Both the position numbers and the translations under genes were made by a program. The notes under the pieces were generated by a model. The model was not told the DNA's origin, ran no database searches, and saw only the letters and a program-made list of their open reading frames with translations. A stretch of 33,904 bases of DNA, taken from the NCBI GenBank assembly GCA_023954855.1, contig JAGSGY010000061.1:1-33904 (forward strand). Direction: 5' to 3'. This DNA comes from Pseudomonadota bacterium. GTDB lineage: Bacteria > Myxococcota_A > UBA796 > GCA-2862545. Of the stretch, positions 26,119-33,904 are shown piece by piece (the first letter of the stretch is position 1; each line of letters opens with the position of its first letter).

Positions 26119-27219
26119 ATGCGGGTGGCCGGAGGCTCCATGATGATGCTCAAGGAACTGCTCGCCCAAGACCTGGTCTACGGCAACACCGTCAGCAACT
26201 TCGCGTTGTTCGGCGGCGTCGTCTTTCTCACCTTGGTGCTGTCCAAGGTGATTCAGTCGGTGTTCCGCAATCAGCTGAAGCGCCTGGCCCGCTCGAGCGC
26301 GACGATGCTCGACGACATCCTGCTCGAGACGCTGGACCGGCCGCTGTACTGGATTCTCCTCGTCGCCGGCGTGCAGATCAGCTTCAACACGCTGCTGCTG
26401 CCCAAGCAGCTCACGAGTATGGTGCACAACACCTCGACCGTCGTGATCACGATGTTCGTCACCTGGGCGGCGAGCAACCTGATCAGCGCGATGCGGGCCC
26501 ACTACCTGGACCCGATGATCGAGAAGAGCGAGTCCAAGCTCGACGACCAGCTCGTGCCGATCATGGAGAAGGCGTTCAAGGCCGCGCTGTGGACCTTCGC
26601 CATCCTCATCGTGTTCTCGAACATGGGCTACGACATCCTGTCCCTGCTCACAGGACTCGGCATCGGCGGTCTGGCCATCGCGATGGCCGCCCAAGAGACG
26701 CTGTCGAACGTGTTCGGCAGCATCACCATCTTCACCGACCAGCCATTCCAGGTCGGCGACCTGATCACCGTCGAGGGCCACACCGGCATCGTCGAGGAAG
26801 TCGGCCTGCGCACGAGCCGCATGAAGACCGCATCCGGGGTCGCCATCACGATTCCGAACAGCCACATGGTCGCCGGGGCCGTCATCAACCACTCTGTCGA
26901 GACCCTGCGTCGACAGGAAGTCGTCCTGGGACTCGTCTACGACACCACCGCCGAGGAGCTTCGCGCCGCCATGGCCCTGGGCGAGGACATTGTACAGGCC
27001 CACCCCGTGGCTACCGACGCCAGCAGCGGCTTCATCCGCTTTGCCGACTGCGCTCTCGAGATCGCGATTCGCTTCGGCGTGCCCGAGCACGAGAACTACG
27101 GCGCCGTCTGTTCCGAGATCAACCTGCAGATCAAGGAGCAGTTCGACGCCGCAGGCTACGACATGGCCTTCCCGACGATGACCCTCGACGGCCTCAAGGC
27201 GCTGTCGAAGGTAGCCTAG
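26119..27219 (+). CDS. Small-conductance mechanosensitive channel (MscS family)
   Basis: A 366-residue membrane protein with hydrophobic segments at about 17-41, 68-88, 94-116 and 146-180. The last includes the pore-lining sequence GLGIGGLAIAMAAQETLS, whose Gly/Ala pattern is diagnostic of MscS, followed by FTDQPFQVGDLITV and VEEVGLRTSRMKT of the beta domain and a mixed C-terminal domain. Such channels open under membrane tension and release solutes during osmotic downshock. I chose the ATG at 26119 (GAGGAG upstream); a run of ATGs at 26140-26148 with GGAGG before it is an alternative. It lies in an apparent operon with the PEGA-like secreted protein. Confidence 0.92.
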   Translation: MRVAGGSMMMLKELLAQDLVYGNTVSNFALFGGVVFLTLVLSKVIQSVFRNQLKRLARSSATMLDDILLETLDRPLYWILLVAGVQISFNTLLLPKQLTSMVHNTSTVVITMFVTWAASNLISAMRAHYLDPMIEKSESKLDDQLVPIMEKAFKAALWTFAILIVFSNMGYDILSLLTGLGIGGLAIAMAAQETLSNVFGSITIFTDQPFQVGDLITVEGHTGIVEEVGLRTSRMKTASGVAITIPNSHMVAGAVINHSVETLRRQEVVLGLVYDTTAEELRAAMALGEDIVQAHPVATDASSGFIRFADCALEIAIRFGVPEHENYGAVCSEINLQIKEQFDAAGYDMAFPTMTLDGLKALSKVA

Positions 27220-27231
27220 GACTTCACGCGC

Positions 27232-27237
27232 TACAGT
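27232..27237 (+). promoter_or_regulatory. Possible -10 box (TACAGT) of the CTG-start lipoprotein
   Basis: TACAGT lies 28 bases before the proposed CTG start at 27265, followed by the TTGGAG ribosome site. It sits 12 bases after the MscS stop. Confidence 0.4.
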
Positions 27238-27264
27238 GCGGCATCCCTTGTACTTGGAGTTCCC

Positions 27265-29637
<2,373 letters not shown>

Positions 29638-29638
<1 letters not shown>

Positions 29639-30468
29639 TGGAGCGCGTCGAACGAAGGGCGAGCTTCGGAGGCTGGCAAGAGGTCTGGGAGCACCGCTCC
29701 GAGGTGCTCGACTGCACGATGCGCTTTGGGGTGTACCTGCCCCCCCAGGCGGCCTCGGGACCGTGTCCGGTGCTCTACTGGCTCTCAGGACTCACCTGCA
29801 GCGAGCAGAACTTCCTGACCAAGGCGGGGGCCCAGCGCTACGCCGCCGAGCACGGCCTGATCCTGGTCGCACCCGACACGTCTCCCCGCGGCGACGACGT
29901 TGCGGACGACGAGGGCTGGGACCTCGGAAAGGGCGCTGGCTTCTACATCAACGCCACCGAAGCCCCGTGGAGCGCGCACTACCGCATGTACGACTACGTC
30001 TGCGATGAGCTCCCGGCCTTGGTCGAGGGCCAGTTCCCGACGACGCGGGCACGCGGGGTGTCGGGGCACTCGATGGGAGGCCACGGCGCGCTGATTGTCG
30101 CGCTGAAGAATCCGGGCCGCTACCGCAGCGTGTCCGCCTTCGCACCGATTGTCGCGCCCACCGCCGTCCCGTGGGGACACAAGGCCTTCGCCGCCTACCT
30201 GGGTCCCGACGAGGGCAGCTGGCGGGCTTGGGATAGCTGCGCGCTGATCGCCGACGCGAGCGAGCGTCTGCCTCTGCTCATCGACCAGGGCACCGCTGAC
30301 GGCTTTCTCGACGAGCAGCTGCAGCCCGAGCGTATCGAGGCGGCATGCCAAGACGCGGGTCATCCCCTGCTCCTGAACCGACGGCCCAGCTACGACCACA
30401 GCTACTATTTCGTGGCCTCGTTCATCGGCGCGCACATCGCCCATCACGCGGCAGCACTGAAGTCCTGA
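29638..30468 (+). CDS. frmB: S-formylglutathione hydrolase
   Basis: A 276-residue esterase-D-type alpha/beta hydrolase. The nucleophile is Ser145 in GHSMGG, and Asp221 (QGTADGF) and His254 (SYDHSYYF) complete the triad. Family landmarks are [14 protein letters not shown] near 47-60 and [18 protein letters not shown] near 94-111. It hydrolyses S-formylglutathione to formate and glutathione, completing detoxification after FrmA. The ATG shares one base with the frmA stop, so it is translated from the same message. Another accepted name for this enzyme is FghA. Confidence 0.96.
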
Positions 30469-30520
30469 CGCAGCCCCTCGAGAAGACGGCGTCGCGCACG
30501 TGAGCAGCTTAGAAGCCGGC

Positions 30521-33500
30521 ATGGCTCACCTCACGCTGCGCGGCGCCCAGACCCACAACCTCAAGCAGATCGACCTCGACCTGCCACTCGGCACGTGGAT
30601 AGCGCTCACGGGTCTGTCCGGGTCGGGCAAGACCACCCTGGCCTTCGACGTACTGCACCGCGAAGGACAGCGCCGCTACCTGGGTGCGCTGTCGGCAAAA
30701 GCCCGCCACTACCTTGGAAAGCTCGGCGCTGCGGACCTCGAGACGCTGACAGGTCTACCCGTCACGCTAGCCACCGGACAAGGAGCGCTGACCCCCAGCC
30801 CGCGCTCCACGGTCGGAACACTGACCGGGCTGCTCGACCTGCTCCGCCTGCTCTACGCACGCGATGGCGTGCATCCTACGGCGACCGACCTGTCCCGCAG
30901 CGACTTCAGCTTCAACCAAGATAGGGGCGCGTGTGCCGCCTGCAAGGGCCTTGGCATCGAGGACCTCGTCGACCCACTGTTGCTCGTGGCGGACGGTTCA
31001 AGGAGCCTTCGCGACGGCGCACTCAGGCCCACCCTGGCGAATGGCTACACGGTGTACAGCCAGGTCACGCTCGAGGTGATGAACACCATCTGCGCCGCCC
31101 ACGGCTTCGACGTGGACACGCCGTGGCAGCAGCTCTCGGATGCCCAACGAGACGTCATCTTCTACGGCACCAAAGCGCTCACCGTTCCGTTCGGCAAGCA
31201 CAGCATCGCCTCGCGCATGAAGTGGGAGGGCATCACCGCCCGCCCTCGCGAAGAGGGCTTCTACCGCGGTCTGATCCCGGTCATCGAGGAGACCCTGAAG
31301 CGCGACCGAAATCCGAACATCCTACGCTTCGTGCGCTCGGTGGACTGCAGCGTGTGCGACGGAACGCGTCTCGGCCCCATCGGCAGAGAGACGACGGTCG
31401 GCCCGTGGACCCTGCCCGAGCTGCTCGCGAAGCCTGCGACAGCGCTCAGCGCCACGCTCGACCAGTTGCCCGCTTCGGCCGTGCTCGACGCGCTGCGACC
31501 GGCAGTGGACCGCCGTCTGCGTCGCATGGGGCAGCTCTCGTTAGGCCACCTGGCCCTGAATCGAATCAGCACCACGCTCTCCGGAGGTGAGGGTCAACGG
31601 CTTCGGCTCGCGGCCCAGCTCAACGCCCAGCTCGGCGGCATGCTGGTCATCCTGGATGAACCGACTCTCGGCCTGCATCCGAGCGCCCAGCAAGGCATGG
31701 CCGAGATCCTGGAGGAGCTTCGCGCTCTCGGCAACACGCTGCTGGTGGTCGACCACGACCCGCACATGGTGCAGCGCGCGGACCACTGGCTCGCCCTCGG
31801 CCCTGGAGCCGGCCCGCACGGCGGAGAGGTGACCCACGCAGGCCCCATGCCCGACAAGGCCCTCCAACACGGGCTCAGCAAGCCCGTGGACCGAGAGCAC
31901 GTCGGCCAGATACGCCTCAGCGGTGCGAGCCTGCACAACCTCGACGGGGTGGAGCTGAGCGTGCCTCTGTCGGCGCTCACGGTGCTGAGTGGCCCCTCGG
32001 GAGCGGGCAAGAGCTCTCTCGTCTTCGGCACACTGCTTCCCGCGCTTCAGGGCAAGCCGGGAGGCCCGTATGTCGCCCTCCACGGCGTGCCCGACAGTCT
32101 GAGCGTGCAGTGGGTGGACGCCAAGCCCATCGGCCGCACGCCCCGCAGCACGCCGGCGACCTACACCGGCCTGTTCGACCTTGTGCGCAAGCGCTTCGCC
32201 GCGACTCCAGCCGCCAAGTCGAGGGGCTTCAAGGCCAGTCACTTCTCATACAACGCCAAGGCCGGCCGATGCCCGGTCTGTGAGGGTCTGGGTCTTCAGC
32301 GCGTCGGCTTGCATCTGCTCCAGGATGTCGAGGTGCCTTGCCCCGCCTGCGCCGGCCAGCGCTACGCCGCTGAGGTGCTTCAGGTCGAGCTCCGGGGACA
32401 GCACATCGGGGCGGTGCTCGACCTCACGGTGGACGAAGCTGAGGCCTTCTTCGCCGACGACCCGCCGATTCACGCCATCTGTGTGGCGTTGTCGCAGCTG
32501 GGCCTCGGCTACCTGCACCTCGGGCAAGCTTCGAGCACCCTGTCGCGCGGTGAGGCCCAGCGGGTCAGGCTCGCGACCCTGCTCGGCAAGCCGCCGCGGT
32601 CGGCGTCGGTGGTGCTACTCGATGAGCCCGACCGGGGGCTGCACCCCGACGATGTCGCCCGGCTGCTCACCTGTCTCGGCCAGCTGGTGGAAGCCGGACA
32701 CACCGTGCTTGCGGTCTCGCATCACCCCATGGTGTGGAGTGCCGCGGACCACAGAGTCGCGTTGCGCGACGGTAGGCTCGCCTCACCCGATGCGGTTCCC
32801 TCGCATCCACCACGCGCCGAGCGCCCGCCGGCGCACCTGCCGAAGCAAATCACCCTTCGCGGTGTGCGCACCCACAATCTCGCCAACCTCGACGTATGCA
32901 TTCCCCATGGGCAGATCACCGCGATCACGGGCGTCTCCGGGAGCGGAAAGACCTCGCTCGCCTACGACACGCTGGCGGCGGCGGCCTGGTCGCGCTTCGC
33001 CGAGAGTCTGCCGTTTCAGGTCCGGCGCTTCATGCGGCAGCTGCCGGCCCCTAACCTCGACAGCGCTGAGGGCCTGACCCCAGTGCTCGCGCTAAAGCAA
33101 GGCCAAGGTCGCGCCGGTCCACGCGCCACCGTGGGCACCCTCAGCGAGATCGATGCGGGTCTGCGCTTGCTGTGGTCCCGCCTGGGTGTCGACGAGGGCC
33201 AGCCCACCGGGCTCAGCGCCAGCCACTTCTCGCCCAACCAGACCATGGGTGCCTGTCCCAGCTGTGCGGGACGAGGCTCGGTACTGCGCTGCGACCCCGA
33301 GCGACTGGTCACGCAGCCCGAGCGCGCCCTCGATGAAGGAGCCATGGAGGGCACGAAGCCCGGTGCCTTCTTTGGCGAGCCCGACGGTCAGTACATGCAG
33401 ACGCTGCGCGCCGCCGCCAAGTCGGCGGGCCTCGATGTCGACGTGCCCTACGCGGACCTCACGCCGGCCGCGCGGCAGCTCGCGCTGTTCGGCGCGGGCG

Positions 33501-33904
33501 AGGCCGTGTTCGATGTCGAGTGGAACTACCGACGCGGCAAGCGCACCGGGTCCCACAGCTTCAAGGGGCCATGGCTTGGACTGAACGCTCTGGTCGAGCA
33601 CGAGGCCAAGGTCCGCGCAAAGCGCAAGAACGCCGCAGAGTGGGCGGTGCCGCTTGCCCCGAGTCCCTGCAACGAATGCGACGGCGAGCGCCTCAGCGAG
33701 GAGGCACGCCGGGTCACGGTGGGCCCGCTTCGACTTCCACAGGCTTCGGCGCTGGAGCTCGAAGCCCTCGACCGAGCCCTCTCGGATCTGCAGCTGCCCC
33801 AGGCCCAGACCGCAGTCGTCGAGGCCATACGCCCGGGCCTCCAGGCGAAGCTCTCGACGCTGATCGAGCTCGGCCTCGGCCATCTGACCCTGGCTCGCCC
33901 GAGC
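30521..33904 (+). CDS. Tandem UvrA-like ATPase lacking UvrB-binding domains, 3'-truncated
   Basis: The frame stays open for 1128 codons to the window end. I start at the ATG of 30521 (MAHLTLRGAQTHNL, the usual UvrA beginning); a GTG at 30500 is an alternative. Unit one has Walker A GLSGSGKTT (31-39), Cys138/Cys141 and CSVCDGTRLG (276-279), signature LSGGEGQR (about 353) and LDEPTLGLHP (about 377), then a second Walker A GPSGAGKSS (491-499), CPVCEGLG (584-587), LSRGEAQR (674) and LDEPDRGLHP (about 701). A second unit begins near 790 (ITLRGVRTHNLANL) with Walker A GVSGSGKTS (804-812). Normal UvrA is about 940 residues with two ATPase halves; this carries at least three. The UvrB-binding segment is missing in both units, as in class II UvrA-like proteins. 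A role in lesion tolerance or drug resistance is inferred. Confidence 0.9.
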   Translation, partial: MAHLTLRGAQTHNLKQIDLDLPLGTWIALTGLSGSGKTTLAFDVLHREGQRRYLGALSAKARHYLGKLGAADLETLTGLPVTLATGQGALTPSPRSTVGTLTGLLDLLRLLYARDGVHPTATDLSRSDFSFNQDRGACAACKGLGIEDLVDPLLLVADGSRSLRDGALRPTLANGYTVYSQVTLEVMNTICAAHGFDVDTPWQQLSDAQRDVIFYGTKALTVPFGKHSIASRMKWEGITARPREEGFYRGLIPVIEETLKRDRNPNILRFVRSVDCSVCDGTRLGPIGRETTVGPWTLPELLAKPATALSATLDQLPASAVLDALRPAVDRRLRRMGQLSLGHLALNRISTTLSGGEGQRLRLAAQLNAQLGGMLVILDEPTLGLHPSAQQGMAEILEELRALGNTLLVVDHDPHMVQRADHWLALGPGAGPHGGEVTHAGPMPDKALQHGLSKPVDREHVGQIRLSGASLHNLDGVELSVPLSALTVLSGPSGAGKSSLVFGTLLPALQGKPGGPYVALHGVPDSLSVQWVDAKPIGRTPRSTPATYTGLFDLVRKRFAATPAAKSRGFKASHFSYNAKAGRCPVCEGLGLQRVGLHLLQDVEVPCPACAGQRYAAEVLQVELRGQHIGAVLDLTVDEAEAFFADDPPIHAICVALSQLGLGYLHLGQASSTLSRGEAQRVRLATLLGKPPRSASVVLLDEPDRGLHPDDVARLLTCLGQLVEAGHTVLAVSHHPMVWSAADHRVALRDGRLASPDAVPSHPPRAERPPAHLPKQITLRGVRTHNLANLDVCIPHGQITAITGVSGSGKTSLAYDTLAAAAWSRFAESLPFQVRRFMRQLPAPNLDSAEGLTPVLALKQGQGRAGPRATVGTLSEIDAGLRLLWSRLGVDEGQPTGLSASHFSPNQTMGACPSCAGRGSVLRCDPERLVTQPERALDEGAMEGTKPGAFFGEPDGQYMQTLRAAAKSAGLDVDVPYADLTPAARQLALFGAGEAVFDVEWNYRRGKRTGSHSFKGPWLGLNALVEHEAKVRAKRKNAAEWAVPLAPSPCNECDGERLSEEARRVTVGPLRLPQASALELEALDRALSDLQLPQAQTAVVEAIRPGLQAKLSTLIELGLGHLTLARPS

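Overview
The window looks like a chromosomal segment of a GC-rich myxobacterium-like organism (Myxococcota, the former Deltaproteobacteria). The strongest single clue is the MYXO-CTERM tail at the end of the first gene: a CGC cysteine motif, one hydrophobic helix and an RRR end. Supporting clues are a Myxococcus cysteine-rich repeat (CGNG...GEVCDDGN), MopE-type metal-binding repeats, thrombospondin type 3 repeats, eleven predicted lipoproteins (several with an Asp/Thr/Ser-rich stretch after the lipid-bearing Cys) and a textbook sigma-54 promoter. I see no rRNA, tRNA, CRISPR array, insertion sequence or prophage. The segment is gene-dense, with no gene-free stretch above about 165 bases.

Layout. 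1-4975: a 5'-truncated calcium-repeat surface protein with a MYXO-CTERM tail, overlapping by 4 bases (GTGA) an OmpA-like outer-membrane protein. 4982-7086: a cysteine-rich lipoprotein and a divergent protein of unknown function. 7096-11097 (minus): a probable operon of an outer-membrane lipoprotein, a SRPBCC protein and a large winged-helix/ATPase/TPR regulator, preceded by a perfect CRP-type palindrome. 11204-14001: a large membrane protein with repeated bacterial PH domains, divergent from a DUF952 protein. 14074-20535: a compound palindromic operator and promoter, then two lipoproteins, a di-haem cytochrome c peroxidase-like lipoprotein and a 1344-residue lipoprotein with MopE-type repeats and a probable beta-helix. 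20546-21861 (minus): two small envelope proteins. 21988-28453: a thioredoxin-like lipoprotein, a sigma-54-driven lipoprotein, a GFA-family protein, a beta-helix lipoprotein, a PEGA-like secreted protein with an MscS channel, and two convergent lipoproteins. 28529-30468: the glutathione-dependent formaldehyde pathway (frmA-frmB). 30521-33904: a UvrA-like ATPase that enters a second UvrA-like unit before running off the window.

How the genes relate. Most products act in the envelope: surface display, outer membrane/peptidoglycan anchoring, mechanosensation and periplasmic redox. The clearest pathway is formaldehyde detoxification: FrmA and FrmB consecutively, with a GFA-family protein 5 kb upstream. 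The most notable clusters are the peroxidase/MopE-repeat group, which resembles the surface copper-responsive MopE-SACCP pair of Methylococcus, and the tandem UvrA-like protein without UvrB-binding domains. Many genes carry a TAnnnT -10-like box 6-40 bases before the start codon, and this helped choose several starts. All functions are read from sequence patterns without database searches.
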